Positions 15,945-25,316 are shown, counted from the first letter of the stretch. The stretch is 64,000 nt of DNA from Paractinoplanes atraurantiacus (GCF_900215205.1 NZ_OBDY01000008.1:124001-188000), one strand, 5' to 3'. Numbers and translations: made by a program. Notes: generated by a model not told the origin, from the sequence alone.

Positions 15945-17855
15945 TCATACCTGCGCCACGAGGGCCGGAGCCAGAGCCGTGGTCGACGGGCGGATCGTGC
16001 CGTCGACGAAGATCGCGTACCAGAGGCAGAACATGGCCACGGTCCAGACCTTGCGGGAGTTGTCGGCGTGCCCGGCCCGGTGCTCGGCCAGCAGGCGGCG
16101 CGCGTAGTCGAGGTCGAGCAGGTGACGGGCGCCCGAGCCGGCCAGCAGGCCGTCCACCCAGTCGCCGATCGCGCCCTTGAGCCACAGCCGGGTCGGGGTG
16201 GGGAAGCCCAGCTTGCGGCGGTCGCGCACCGACTCGGGGACGATGCCGCGCATCGCCTCGCGGAACGCGTACTTGGTGGCCTGGCTGTGCGGGGGCAGCT
16301 TCAGGTCGGTCGGCAGGCCGGCCGCGGCCGCGTACACCGCCTGGTCGAGGAAGGGGACGCGCAGCTCCAGCGAATGGGCCATCGACATGCGGTCGGCCTT
16401 GGTGAGGATGTCGCCCGGCAGCCAGGTGTGCAGGTCGACGTACTGCATGGAGGCTACGTCGTCGACGTCGGCCGTCTCGGCGTACAGGCGCGAAGTGATT
16501 GCCGTGTGTGGTTCGGCGGTGAAGCGCATGAGCTCGGCCTTCTCCGCGGCCGAGAAGATGCGGGCGTTGCCGTAGTAGCGCTCCTCGATCGGCGTGGTGC
16601 CGCGCTCGAGGAAGCTGCGGCCGCGCATGCCCTCGGGCATCGCGTGGGACAGGCCGCGCAGGCCCCGCTTGAGGCCGGCCGGCAGCCGCTCGACGTTCGA
16701 CAGCGACGACGGCTCGCGATAGATGGTGTAGCCGCCGAACAGCTCGTCCGAGCCCTCGCCGGAGAGCACCACGGTGACGTAGCGCGAGGCGGTCTGGGCC
16801 AGGAAGTAGAGCGGGATCAGCGACGGGTCGGCCACCGGGTCGTCCAGCAGATAGACGATGCGCGGCAGCTCGCGGATCACGTCGTCCTCGGTGACCAGGG
16901 TCGGTGTCAGCTTCACGCCGAGCTGGTTCGCGGTGTCCTGTGCGATGTCGATCTCGGAGTAACCGTCGGTGCCGAAACCGGCCGTGAAGACGTGCAGGTC
17001 GGGTTTGACCTCGCGGGCCAGCGCCACGATGGCCGACGAGTCGACGCCGCTGGACAGGAACGCGCCGACCGGCACCTCGGCGTGCAGGTGCTTGTGCACG
17101 CTGTCGCGCAGGGCGTCGCGGATGCCCTGCTGGGCCTCGTCGGCCTTCATGGCCAGCGGGCGCAGCGACGGGCGGAAATAGCGCTCCATGCGGATGCCGC
17201 CGCCGGCCGTCCAGGTCATCCGGTGGCCCGGGGGCAGCCGCTTCACCTGACGGTGCAGGGTCAGCGGGTCCGGAACGTACTGGAACGTCAGATAATGCGC
17301 GAGGGCGTCGGTGTCGAGGCCCGAGCGGGAGCTGCCGCTGAACGACAGCAGCGCCTTGCGCTCGCTGGCCAGGAACAGCCCGTCGACGGTCTCGAGGATG
17401 TAGAGCGGCTTGATGCCGAACGGGTCGCGGGCCGCGTGCAGGGTGCCGGTCCACCGGTCGTACGCCACGAAAGCGAACATCCCGCGCAGCCGCGGGAGAG
17501 CCGCCGGGCCCCAGAAGTGGAAGGCGGCCGCCAGCACCTCGCTGTCACCCTCGGTAGCGAAGGTGGCGGCGTGGTCGCGGATCAGCTCCTCGCGCAGCTC
17601 CCGGTAGTTGTAGATCTCGCCGTTGAACACGACGGTCCACCGGTCGCGGTAGTGCACGGGCTGCTGAGCCTCGGCCCGGTCGATGATCGCGAGCCGCTTG
17701 AAACCGAACGCGGCCCCGTCGGCGAACTCCACCTGGGTGTCGTCCGGGCCGCGGTGGTGCATCGACTCGAGAGCGCCGGCGAACGCGGCGGCGGACGCCT
17801 CATCCGGCGTTCCGGCGGCCGGGCGGCTGCTCACGAAGACGCTGAGCCCACACAT
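15945..17855 (-). CDS. asnB: asparagine synthetase (glutamine-hydrolysing)
   Basis: This 636-residue class II amidotransferase starts MCGLSVFVSS, so Cys2 becomes the glutaminase nucleophile after Met removal. The Ntn domain shows HHRGPDDTQ, FKRLAIID, VVFNGEIYNYREL and TEGDSEVL. The synthetase domain has the ATP pyrophosphatase loop FLSSGVDSSAIVALA and the later VVLSGEGSDELFGGY. It converts aspartate, glutamine and ATP to asparagine. The frame is open to 17945, but Cys2 fixes the start at 17855, and a gggaggt lies upstream. It is divergent from the response regulator gene, with an inverted repeat between. Confidence 0.95.
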   Translation of the reverse strand: MCGLSVFVSSRPAAGTPDEASAAAFAGALESMHHRGPDDTQVEFADGAAFGFKRLAIIDRAEAQQPVHYRDRWTVVFNGEIYNYRELREELIRDHAATFATEGDSEVLAAAFHFWGPAALPRLRGMFAFVAYDRWTGTLHAARDPFGIKPLYILETVDGLFLASERKALLSFSGSSRSGLDTDALAHYLTFQYVPDPLTLHRQVKRLPPGHRMTWTAGGGIRMERYFRPSLRPLAMKADEAQQGIRDALRDSVHKHLHAEVPVGAFLSSGVDSSAIVALAREVKPDLHVFTAGFGTDGYSEIDIAQDTANQLGVKLTPTLVTEDDVIRELPRIVYLLDDPVADPSLIPLYFLAQTASRYVTVVLSGEGSDELFGGYTIYREPSSLSNVERLPAGLKRGLRGLSHAMPEGMRGRSFLERGTTPIEERYYGNARIFSAAEKAELMRFTAEPHTAITSRLYAETADVDDVASMQYVDLHTWLPGDILTKADRMSMAHSLELRVPFLDQAVYAAAAGLPTDLKLPPHSQATKYAFREAMRGIVPESVRDRRKLGFPTPTRLWLKGAIGDWVDGLLAGSGARHLLDLDYARRLLAEHRAGHADNSRKVWTVAMFCLWYAIFVDGTIRPSTTALAPALVAQV

Positions 17856-17898
17856 ACGTACCTCCCCAGGTTTTGGTTCCGGGGAAACGTAGGTCGCA

Positions 17899-17949
17899 TC
17901 CTGTGAAGAACTTGTGGCCTCATCGCAATCGGCCCGGACCTTCACAGGA
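17899..17949. promoter_or_regulatory. 10-bp inverted repeat in the asnB/response-regulator divergent promoter
   Basis: TCCTGTGAAG (17899-17908) and its exact reverse complement CTTCACAGGA (17940-17949) are separated by 31 bases. They lie in the 142-base region between asnB (minus) and the response regulator (plus). Half-sites about four helical turns apart suit a DNA-looping or paired-dimer regulator. Which protein binds is unknown. Confidence 0.5.
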
Positions 17950-17997
17950 ACCCAACATTCGGTGGTCGAAGTTGCGAAGCTCGGTCAGAATCGCCGC

Positions 17998-18675
17998 GTG
18001 ACCGCACGTATCCTGATAGCCGACGACGACCCGAAGCATGCCCAGCTCATCCGCCTCTACCTCGAGCGCGAGGGGCATCAGGTCATCACTGTCGGTGACG
18101 GCCGTTCGGCCCTCGACGTGGCCCGCGCCCGCAAGCCCGACCTGCTCGTGCTCGACGTGATGATGCCGCTGGTCGACGGTCTGGACGTCTGCCGCATCCT
18201 GCGGGCCGAGTCGGACGTGGCGATCCTGCTGGTCACCGCCCGCTCCTCGGAGAACGACATGCTCCTCGGGCTCGACATCGGCGCCGACGACTACATGGCC
18301 AAACCGGTCAGCCCGCGCGAGCTGACGGCCCGGGTGCGTGCGTTGCTGCGGCGGGCCGGCAGTTCCGAAGGGGGGCCGCTGCGCGTGGGCGACCTGGAAA
18401 TCGACGCCGGGCGATACGAGGTGCGCGTGCGCGGCGAGGAGGTCACCCTCACCGCCAAGGAGTTCGCGATCCTGGAGCTGCTGGCCAAGGAACCGGGCCG
18501 GGTCTTCACCCGCGGCCAGATCATCGACAAGGCGTTCGGCTTCGAGCACGACGTCTCCGAGCGCACCGTCGACGCCCACGTGGTCAACCTGCGCCGCAAG
18601 GTCGAGAAGAACCCGGCCGAGCCGGAATACGTGCAGACGGTGTACGGGCGCGGATACCGGATGGCCGAGCATTGA
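17998..18675 (+). CDS. OmpR/PhoB-family response regulator
   Basis: This is a 225-residue protein. The receiver domain (residues 1-118) has the acidic pocket ILIADDDPKHA, the phospho-acceptor in LLVLDVMMPLVDG, the switch threonine in LLVTARSSEND and the conserved lysine in YMAKPVSPREL. The winged-helix output domain has LTAKEFAILELLAKEPGRVFT and ends VQTVYGRGYRM. The start is the GTG at 17998 (MTARILIADDD). The stop overlaps the kinase start (TTGA), so the two are translationally coupled partners. Confidence 0.95.
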   Translation: MTARILIADDDPKHAQLIRLYLEREGHQVITVGDGRSALDVARARKPDLLVLDVMMPLVDGLDVCRILRAESDVAILLVTARSSENDMLLGLDIGADDYMAKPVSPRELTARVRALLRRAGSSEGGPLRVGDLEIDAGRYEVRVRGEEVTLTAKEFAILELLAKEPGRVFTRGQIIDKAFGFEHDVSERTVDAHVVNLRRKVEKNPAEPEYVQTVYGRGYRMAEH

Positions 18676-20414
18676 GCTTCCGGGTCCGCATCTTCCTGCT
18701 GGTCATCCTGGTGGCGCTCAGCGCCATCGGCGCGACCGCGTGGCTGACCCTCAACCTCACCCAGCGGGAGGTGTCCGGCGCCCTGGAGGCGCAGAGCCGG
18801 CACCGGGCCGAGATCGTCCAGGCGGTCCAGCGCTACGGGCTGCGGCACGGCAACTGGCCCGGCGTGAACAAGCTGGTCACCGAGCTGTCCGACCGCACGC
18901 ACCTGCACATTCAGCTCCAGACCAAAGAGGGCCAGGTGCTGGTCGACTCGGACACCGAGGCCCAGCGACCGGTCGGCGCGGTGCAGGCCGTCGGCTACGC
19001 CATCGACCCGATGCCCAGCCTGTACGACGAGGAGCCGTCGGCGTTCCCCGCGCCCGCGGCCTACCTCGCCGGCGCACCGACCCCGCGCGACCTCTACGGG
19101 CCCACTCCCGTCGACGCTCTGTACGGAAGCCCGGCCGCGCTCGCCGTGCGGCAGGCCGCCCAGTACCGGACGGGCCTGGTGCTGGTCCGCTGCCTGAACA
19201 AGACCCTCGGCGCGCCGGCCGCGCTGGGCAGCGACCGCGCGCCGTACGTGACCGCCCAGCAGCGGGCCGCCTCGCCCGCGTGCCTTCAACAGGCCACGGC
19301 CAAGGTGCTGGGAGACAAGGCCTGGTTCCAGAGCTACTGGGACTACCTCGAAAACTGCACCGGCTCGCCCCGGCGGCTCGTCGGTGACCCGCTCGGAAGC
19401 AAATGCATCGAGGGCGCGTACGCCGACACGGTCGTCACCAGCGCCGCCGTCCCGCTCCAGCTTTACCTGGGATCGCGCGGCACGGTCGACATCGCCGACT
19501 TCGGCCGCCCGGCCATCGTCGGCGTGGCCGGCCTCGTCATCGTGGCCATCCTCGGCACGTTCCTCATCGCCCGGCAGGTCAGCCGGCCCGTACGCCGGCT
19601 CACCGGCGCGTCCCAGATGCTCGCGGCGGGCATGCTCGACGTGCGGGTGCGCGTCAAGGGCGAGAGCGAACTGGCCCGGCTGGCCGCCTCGTTCAACACC
19701 ATGGCCGGCGCGCTCGAACAGAGCGAGGAACGCCAGCGGCGGCTCATCGCCGACGTCGCCCACGAGATGCGGACGCCGCTGTCGAACCTGCGCGGCTATC
19801 TGGAGGCGCTCTCCGACGGGGTGGTCGACCCGAGCCCGGAGCTGTTCGCCTCACTGCACGAGGAGACCCTCCTGCAGGGGCGCATCCTCGACGACCTCCA
19901 GGTGCTGGCGCTGGCCGAGGCGGGCGACCTCGGATATACGAAGACGCCGGCCGACCTGACCGAGCTGGCCGCGACCGGTGTGACGGCCCAGCAGGCCCGG
20001 GCGGCCGAGGCGGGCGTGACGCTGACGCTGGAGCCGTCCCCGCCGGTGTGGGTGGAGGCCGACCAGGACCGGCTGCGGCAGGTGCTGGGCAACCTGCTGA
20101 GCAATGCGATCCGCTACACCGATAAAGACGGGCAGGTTGTCGTACGGGTCCACGAGGAGCGCGGCGAGGCGATCCTGACCGTGCGGGACACCGGGGTGGG
20201 CATCGCGGCCGGCGACCTGCCGCACGTCTTCGAACGCTTCTGGCGGGCCGACAAGGCCCGGCAGCGCGCCACCGGCGGCACCGGGCTGGGCCTGACCATC
20301 GCCCAGCGCATCGTCACCGACCATCAGGGAAGCATCGAGGTGACGAGCCAGCCACACCTCGGCACGACCTTCACGGTGCGGCTGCCTACGTCGGTCCCCG
20401 ATCGACGAAGCTGA
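18672..20414 (+). CDS. membrane sensor histidine kinase
   Basis: This 580-residue kinase starts at TTG, overlapping the regulator stop. Membrane helix 1 is RIFLLVILVALSAIGATAW, and an extracytoplasmic sensor of about 250 residues follows. Helix 2 (IVGVAGLVIVAILGTFLIA) leads to a HAMP segment (RQVSRPVRRLTGASQML). The H-box is ADVAHEMRTPLSNLRGYLEA; the N, G1 and G2 boxes are NLLSNAIRYT, VRDTGVGIA and GGTGLGLTIA. The sensor contains four cysteines (VRCLNK, PACLQQ, ENCTGS, SKCIEG) that could form two disulphides. The signal is unknown. It overlaps the convergent Ser/Thr kinase by 29 bases. Confidence 0.95.
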   Translation: MSFRVRIFLLVILVALSAIGATAWLTLNLTQREVSGALEAQSRHRAEIVQAVQRYGLRHGNWPGVNKLVTELSDRTHLHIQLQTKEGQVLVDSDTEAQRPVGAVQAVGYAIDPMPSLYDEEPSAFPAPAAYLAGAPTPRDLYGPTPVDALYGSPAALAVRQAAQYRTGLVLVRCLNKTLGAPAALGSDRAPYVTAQQRAASPACLQQATAKVLGDKAWFQSYWDYLENCTGSPRRLVGDPLGSKCIEGAYADTVVTSAAVPLQLYLGSRGTVDIADFGRPAIVGVAGLVIVAILGTFLIARQVSRPVRRLTGASQMLAAGMLDVRVRVKGESELARLAASFNTMAGALEQSEERQRRLIADVAHEMRTPLSNLRGYLEALSDGVVDPSPELFASLHEETLLQGRILDDLQVLALAEAGDLGYTKTPADLTELAATGVTAQQARAAEAGVTLTLEPSPPVWVEADQDRLRQVLGNLLSNAIRYTDKDGQVVVRVHEERGEAILTVRDTGVGIAAGDLPHVFERFWRADKARQRATGGTGLGLTIAQRIVTDHQGSIEVTSQPHLGTTFTVRLPTSVPDRRS

Positions 20415-22251
20415 ACGGGACGCTGGCCGGGAAGTCGCCGGCCAGCTCGACGTAGAGGCGGGCGTCGTCCTCACTCCACTGCACGATGCCGTACGGCTCA
20501 CTGACCAGCGAATAGGTGGGGCGGTTCTTGTCGTCGAGCTCGCTGGTGGCGGAGAGGCCGAACAAGGTCTTGTCGGAGACGGCGCAGTCGGTGGGCACCA
20601 GCTCCGACGACGCTCTGGTCTCGGAGGGCTTGATGCCGAGGCAACGGCGCTCATCGGAGAGGGTGGGCACGGCGGAGGCGATCTGATACTGCTCGCCGTG
20701 CGGGATGAGGATGAAGACCGACTCCGGTGTGGTGCCGCCGCCGGCCCTGGCCGGGGCGTTCTGCGGCAGGTAGAGGTCTTTGTCGACATTGGCCAGATGC
20801 AGCAGGGTGCGCCGCTTGCCGGCCAGGATGCCGGGCAGACCGGTCGCGGCCGGCGCCGGGGCGGGGGAGACCGAGGCCGACGGCGGCGGCGGTGAGGTGG
20901 CGGCGTCGCTGTGGCGGTTGCGCAGCACGAACCCGGCCCCGCCGGCCGCGACCGCCACGGCCACGACGGTGGCGGCGATGGCCCACGCCCGCCCACGCCG
21001 GGGGTGGGGCGAGTAGTCCGGAGGAACCGGAGCGGGTTGGGGTGGAGCGGAGGGCCCATCCAAGGCTGCACCCGAGCCCCAGGCGGGCGCGGCGGAGCCC
21101 CAGGCGGGTGGCGCGGGGGCCGCGGCAGACGGCCCAGAGCTCGCGGCTAGTGGCCCGGCCGGCGGTCCGGAGCTTGCGGCTAGGGGCCCGGCCGGCGGTC
21201 CGGAGCCTGCGGATAGCGGCCCGGAGTTCGGGGCGGGTGCGCCGGCGCTCGTGGCTCGCGGGTCGGAGGTTGCGGCGGGCGACCCGGAGCTTGCGGCTAG
21301 TCGCCCGGAGCTCCCGGCCGGCGGTCCGGAGCTTGCGGCTAGCGGGCCGGAGTTCGTGGCTCGCGGGCCGGAGCTTGCGGCCGGCGGCTCGGAGGTCGGG
21401 ACGGGCGGCGGGACGGTGGGGGCCGCGGAGGCGCGGGCCGCGGCCGGGTTGCCCAGCAGCGCGTCGAGCAGCTCGCGGGCCGTCGGGCGGGCGGCCGGGT
21501 TCTTGGCCAGGGTGCTTTCGACGATGGCGCGCAGCGGGCCGTCGAGGCCGGTCAGGTTGGGCGGCTGGGTCATGATGCGCATGGCGGTCGCGGTGGGGGA
21601 GTCGCCACCGAACGGGGTGCGGCCCGTGGCGGCGAAGGCGACCACCGCGCCCCAGGCGAAGATGTCGGCCGGGAAGCCGGCCGAGTCGGAGTCGAACCGT
21701 TCCGGCGCCATGTAGGCGATCGTGCCGACCATGTTCCCGGTGCCGGTGTGGCGGCTGGTCACCTCGGTCGGCCGGGCGATGCCGAAGTCGATCACCTTGA
21801 CGCCGCCCATGGCGAGCAGCACGTTCGCCGGCTTGAGGTCGCGGTGGATGACACCGGCGCCGTGAATGCCGGACAGCGCGGTGGCGATGCCGACGGCGAC
21901 GCTGTGCAGCGCGGCCCCGCCCAGCGGCCCCTTCTCCTTGACCACGGCGTCGAGGCTCGGCCCGTCGACGAACTCGACCACCAGATAGGGCGGGTCGTGG
22001 TCGGGGTCGGCGTCGAGCACCTCGGCCGTCGAGAACGGCGGCACCTGCCGCGCCCGGTTGACCTCGCTGCGGAACCGGCGCAGGAACTCGGGGTCGGCCC
22101 CGAACTCACGGCGGACGACCTTGACCGCGACGGGCCGCCCGGCCGGGGTGCGCCCGTGGAAGACGGTGCCCATGCCGCCCTCGCCGAGACGGCCGTCCAG
22201 CTCGTATCGGCCCAGCCGGGGCGGGTCGTCGGGACGCAGCGGCCGGTTCAC
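20386..22251 (-). CDS. eukaryote-like Ser/Thr protein kinase, membrane-anchored
   Basis: This is a 621-residue protein. The kinase domain (residues 14-265) has GEGGMGTVFHG, the ATP-binding lysine in VAVKVVRR, HRDLKPANVLL, DFGIARPTE and GTIAYMAPERF. A low-complexity Pro/Ser/Gly linker (ASSGPPAG-like units, about residues 275-415) leads to one membrane helix (AIAATVVAVAVAAGGAGFVL). An extracytoplasmic domain of about 150 residues follows, with CLGIKPSE and PTDCAVSD cysteines. The start is GTG. The activation-loop residues in TSRHTGTG are likely autophosphorylated. The C-terminal domain is probably the sensor; no PASTA repeats are present. It is divergent from the zinc-ribbon protein. Confidence 0.94.
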   Translation of the reverse strand: MNRPLRPDDPPRLGRYELDGRLGEGGMGTVFHGRTPAGRPVAVKVVRREFGADPEFLRRFRSEVNRARQVPPFSTAEVLDADPDHDPPYLVVEFVDGPSLDAVVKEKGPLGGAALHSVAVGIATALSGIHGAGVIHRDLKPANVLLAMGGVKVIDFGIARPTEVTSRHTGTGNMVGTIAYMAPERFDSDSAGFPADIFAWGAVVAFAATGRTPFGGDSPTATAMRIMTQPPNLTGLDGPLRAIVESTLAKNPAARPTARELLDALLGNPAAARASAAPTVPPPVPTSEPPAASSGPRATNSGPLAASSGPPAGSSGRLAASSGSPAATSDPRATSAGAPAPNSGPLSAGSGPPAGPLAASSGPPAGPLAASSGPSAAAPAPPAWGSAAPAWGSGAALDGPSAPPQPAPVPPDYSPHPRRGRAWAIAATVVAVAVAAGGAGFVLRNRHSDAATSPPPPSASVSPAPAPAATGLPGILAGKRRTLLHLANVDKDLYLPQNAPARAGGGTTPESVFILIPHGEQYQIASAVPTLSDERRCLGIKPSETRASSELVPTDCAVSDKTLFGLSATSELDDKNRPTYSLVSEPYGIVQWSEDDARLYVELAGDFPASVPFSFVDRGPT

Positions 22252-22360
22252 GGACCGAACATTACCGCCAGCTGTCGACAGCTCGTCCGCCCCCGTTGGT
22301 CATCACGTGTCGCTCCTACGGGCACACACGAGGTGACCTTCCATCGATAAGGTGGCCCGC

Positions 22361-23497
22361 ATGGTGTGTCCGACCTGCGGGCTGAACAACGACCCCAGCG
22401 CCGCGGCCTGCGCCCGGTGCAACACCGCGCTGGTCGCGGCCCCCGCGTGGCCGCCATCCGGCCACACCCCCGCGGCCCCGCCGTCATCCCCCGCCCCTGG
22501 CTACACCCCGACGGCCCCGACCCCGGGTTACACCCCGACCACCCCGCCCCCGGGTCACACCCCGACGGCCCCGCCGGGATACCCCGCGCCCGGCTATGCG
22601 GGGTCGTCCCCGCCCGGCTATCCGGCGCAGCCCGGATACGGCGAGCCCGGCCCTGGATATCTCGCGCCCGGCTTCGGCTCGCCCGGTCAGCCCGTGCCGG
22701 GTCAGCCTGTATCCGGTCAGCCCGTGCCAGGTCAGCCCGTGGCCGGTGAGCCCGTGCCCGGCTATCCCGCGCCGGGATACCCCGCGCCTGGTTATCCCGC
22801 GCCCGGCTATCCCGCGCCCCCGTCGGCACCGCCCGCCTACGGCAGGCCGCCGCGCAACTGGCTCCCCTTGGTGGCCGGCATTTCGGTCATCGTGTTGCTC
22901 GCGCTGGTCGCCGGGCTGGTCGTCTACCGCAACGGCCAGGACGATCCCGTGGCCGGCCCGGCCCCGGCCACCCAGCCGACGACCGCCCCGGCCACCACCA
23001 CCGGAACGACAGACTCGGCCACGACACCGCCCACCACCACTGGCGGCGACCCTCTGCCGCAGGCGCGGGTGGTCGACGACGTGCTGGTGCGCAGCAAGGC
23101 CAGCCGCGACAAGCTGAACAGCGCCATCGACCGCGTGGGCCGCTGCACCGGCGTGAGCGGCGCCCTGTCCGACATGCGCCGGGTCGGCGACGAGCGCCGC
23201 GCCCAGATCGAAGAGGTCCAGGGCGCCGACCTGTCCGCGGTGACCAACGGCGAGTCGATCCGCTCCACCTTGGTCACGGCCTTGCAGCACTCTTTGGACG
23301 CCGACGCCGCCTTCGTGGAGTGGGCCGAAGCCGCCGTCAACGGTGGCTGCGCCGACACCGCCAGTCGCAAGGCCGCCTACGACCGGGGCCTGGCCGAGTC
23401 CGAACAGGCCGGCACCTCGAAGGTCGCCTTCCTGGCCGTCTGGAACCCGGTCGCCGGCCAGCTGGGCCTGCCCACCCGCACCCGCCAGGGCATCTAG
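22361..23497 (+). CDS. zinc-ribbon membrane protein with Pro-rich repeat linker
   Basis: This 378-residue protein starts MVCPTCGLNNDPSAAACARC, a four-cysteine zinc ribbon. A Pro/Gly/Tyr linker follows, with repeats (GYPAPGYPAP, GQPVPGQPVS) from about residue 40 to 150. Next comes one membrane helix (LVAGISVIVLLALVAGLVVY), a Thr-rich stretch, and a helical outer domain of about 150 residues with conserved-looking cysteines (GRCTGV, NGGCAD). The ATG at 22361 is preferred over the GTG at 22352. The layout resembles actinobacterial envelope proteins often found beside Ser/Thr kinases, and it could be a kinase substrate (inference). Its stop overlaps the next convergent gene by 4 bases. Confidence 0.75.
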   Translation: MVCPTCGLNNDPSAAACARCNTALVAAPAWPPSGHTPAAPPSSPAPGYTPTAPTPGYTPTTPPPGHTPTAPPGYPAPGYAGSSPPGYPAQPGYGEPGPGYLAPGFGSPGQPVPGQPVSGQPVPGQPVAGEPVPGYPAPGYPAPGYPAPGYPAPPSAPPAYGRPPRNWLPLVAGISVIVLLALVAGLVVYRNGQDDPVAGPAPATQPTTAPATTTGTTDSATTPPTTTGGDPLPQARVVDDVLVRSKASRDKLNSAIDRVGRCTGVSGALSDMRRVGDERRAQIEEVQGADLSAVTNGESIRSTLVTALQHSLDADAAFVEWAEAAVNGGCADTASRKAAYDRGLAESEQAGTSKVAFLAVWNPVAGQLGLPTRTRQGI

Positions 23498-24270
23498 CCG
23501 AAGGCCCGCCGGAAGCGGTCGAGCGCGGTCTCCGGGTCGCCGGAGGCCCATCCTTCGAACGCGACCACGCCGTCGTAGCCGAGCCGCCGGAGCGCGGCCG
23601 CGACCGCCGGGTAGTGGATCTCCCCGGTGCCCGGCTCGCACCGCCCGGGCACGTCCGCGACCTGGATCTCGCCCACGACCGGCAGCGCCCGTTCGACCAG
23701 TTCGACGAGGTTTCCCTCACCGATCTGCGCGTGGTAGAGGTCGAGATTGAGCCGCAGATGCGGACTGCCGACGGCCTCGACCAGTGCCAGAGTGTCGGCC
23801 GCCCGTGCGAACGGCGTACCCGGATGGTCGACCGCGGTGTTCAGATTCTCCAGAGTGAAGACCCGCCCGGCCCGTTCCCCCATCTCGGCCAGCCGGCCGA
23901 GGGTCCGAGCGGCGGTGAGCCACATCCGCGGCGTGACGACGGCGGTGGGCACCACGGGAAGCCCTCGATCGTCCAGCCCGGTCCCATGAAGGTTGAGCCG
24001 CGCGCAGCCGAGCCGCTCGGCCACGGCGAGAGCTTGCCGCGCCGTCCGCACCAGCTCCTCGGCCCCGCCGGCGTCGTCCAGCGTGCCGCCGAGATACCCG
24101 GTCATGGAGGAGATCGTGGCACCCGTCTTCACCAGCGCGTCGATGTCCTTGCCGGGCCAGCCCCACATCTCGGCTTCGAAGCCGAGCGCGGCGATGCGCT
24201 CGACCCGCTCGGCGAACGGCCGGTCGATGAACACCATCTCAGCGCAGACAGCCAGCCGAAATCCACCCAT
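23494..24270 (-). CDS. sugar phosphate isomerase/epimerase, hydroxypyruvate isomerase-like
   Basis: This 258-residue TIM-barrel protein of the AP-endonuclease-2/xylose-isomerase superfamily starts MGGFRLAVCAEMVF. Metal-ligand acidic residues are visible in FTLENLNTAVDH, LRLNLDLYHAQIGEG, GEIQVADVPGR and VVAFEGWASG. The pattern fits the Hyi branch. I choose the ATG at 24270 because a strong ggaggac precedes it. An upstream ATG at 24330 overlaps the Gfo/Idh stop (ATGA) and would add 20 residues. It is the second gene of a two-gene unit controlled by the LacI operators. It probably isomerises a keto-sugar or cyclitol produced by the dehydrogenase. Confidence 0.85.
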   Translation of the reverse strand: MGGFRLAVCAEMVFIDRPFAERVERIAALGFEAEMWGWPGKDIDALVKTGATISSMTGYLGGTLDDAGGAEELVRTARQALAVAERLGCARLNLHGTGLDDRGLPVVPTAVVTPRMWLTAARTLGRLAEMGERAGRVFTLENLNTAVDHPGTPFARAADTLALVEAVGSPHLRLNLDLYHAQIGEGNLVELVERALPVVGEIQVADVPGRCEPGTGEIHYPAVAAALRRLGYDGVVAFEGWASGDPETALDRFRRAFG

Positions 24271-24326
24271 AACGTCCTCCGCCGGCTTGGTCGCGAAGGG
24301 GTGGGAGCCGGTCGGGACAGGGATGG

Positions 24327-25316
24327 TCATGGCGTTATCCGTACGGGGTGGCCGGTGCGCGCGGACTCGGCGGCGGCCACGGCTATGGCCAGGGCGGCGC
24401 GGGCGTCGTCACCGGTTACCGGGGGCGGGGTGCCGGTGCGGATGGCGTCGGTGAAGGCGGCCAACTCCGCGATATAGGCGTTGCCGAACAGTTCCTGGTC
24501 GCTGTGCATGGTGGCCACCGTGCGGCCGGACGGGCCGGAGAAGGTCATGGCGGTACGCCGGGCGTCGCCCATGGTGGCGGCGCCGGCTGAGCCGAAGACC
24601 TCGGCGCGGACGTCGTGGCCGTACGACGTGGCGAAGCAGGCCTCGGCGAATCCGGTGGTGCCGTTGTCGAAGCGGACCAGGACGGCGGCCGTGTCGCGCA
24701 GGCCGCGCTCGCGCCAGGCCGGCTCGACGAGGGCGTCGGCGGTCGCGTAGACCTCGACGGCGTGCGCGCCGGGGTTGAGGAAGCGCAGCACGTCGAAATC
24801 GTGGATCAGGGTCTCGAAGAAGATGGTGTCCGGCGGCACGCGGGCGGGGTCGAAGCCGCCGGGATCGCGGGTCAGCGAGCGTAGCAGCCGCGGCGTCCCG
24901 ATCTGTCCACCGTCGAGCAGCGCCCGGGCCGCGGCCCAGTCGGGCGCGAACCTTCGCTGGAAACCGACCTGGAACACCACACCGGCGTCGCGCGTGGCGG
25001 CGATGGCACGGTCGGCGTCGGCCAGGGTCAGCGCCGTCGGCTTCTCGCAGAACACGTGTTTGCCGGCCCGAGCCGCTGCCACGATCAGGTCGGAGTGGAG
25101 CCGCGCGGGGGCGGCGATCACCACGGCGTCGATCTCCGGGTCGTCCCACACCTGGGCGGCGTCGGTGTAGAACCGGTCCGCGTCGAGCTCCTTCCCGCCG
25201 CCCACCGGATCGGCTACGGCGGCCAGCCGGGCGCCGGGCAGGCGGTGGCTCAGAGTCTCGCCATGGAACAGGCCCATCCGGCCCGCTCCGATCAGTGCGA
25301 ATCTGGAACGTTCCAT
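24327..25316 (-). CDS. Gfo/Idh/MocA-family NAD(P)-dependent dehydrogenase (inositol 2-dehydrogenase-like)
   Basis: This 329-residue two-domain dehydrogenase has the Rossmann motif FALIGAGRMGLFHGE. The signature GKHVFCEKPTALTLADAD includes the EKP lysine. The catalytic-domain pattern is TLIHDFDVLRFLNPG, where Asp/His are the usual proton-relay residues. Sequence style is closest to myo-inositol 2-dehydrogenases (IolG), but other polyols or sugars are possible. The first four codons (ATG GAA CGT TCC) themselves form most of an operator palindrome. It probably oxidises a polyol whose keto product goes to the downstream isomerase. Confidence 0.9.
   Translation of the reverse strand: MERSRFALIGAGRMGLFHGETLSHRLPGARLAAVADPVGGGKELDADRFYTDAAQVWDDPEIDAVVIAAPARLHSDLIVAAARAGKHVFCEKPTALTLADADRAIAATRDAGVVFQVGFQRRFAPDWAAARALLDGGQIGTPRLLRSLTRDPGGFDPARVPPDTIFFETLIHDFDVLRFLNPGAHAVEVYATADALVEPAWRERGLRDTAAVLVRFDNGTTGFAEACFATSYGHDVRAEVFGSAGAATMGDARRTAMTFSGPSGRTVATMHSDQELFGNAYIAELAAFTDAIRTGTPPPVTGDDARAALAIAVAAAESARTGHPVRITP
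25304..25315. promoter_or_regulatory. LacI-type operator overlapping the Gfo/Idh start codon
   Basis: TGGAACGTTCCA is a perfect 12-base palindrome lying across the ATG and codons 2-4 of the minus-strand dehydrogenase gene. It matches the core of the second site 36 bases away. LacI-family dimers bind such palindromes with a central CG. The coding position means the operator constrains the protein's N-terminus (MERS). Confidence 0.75.
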
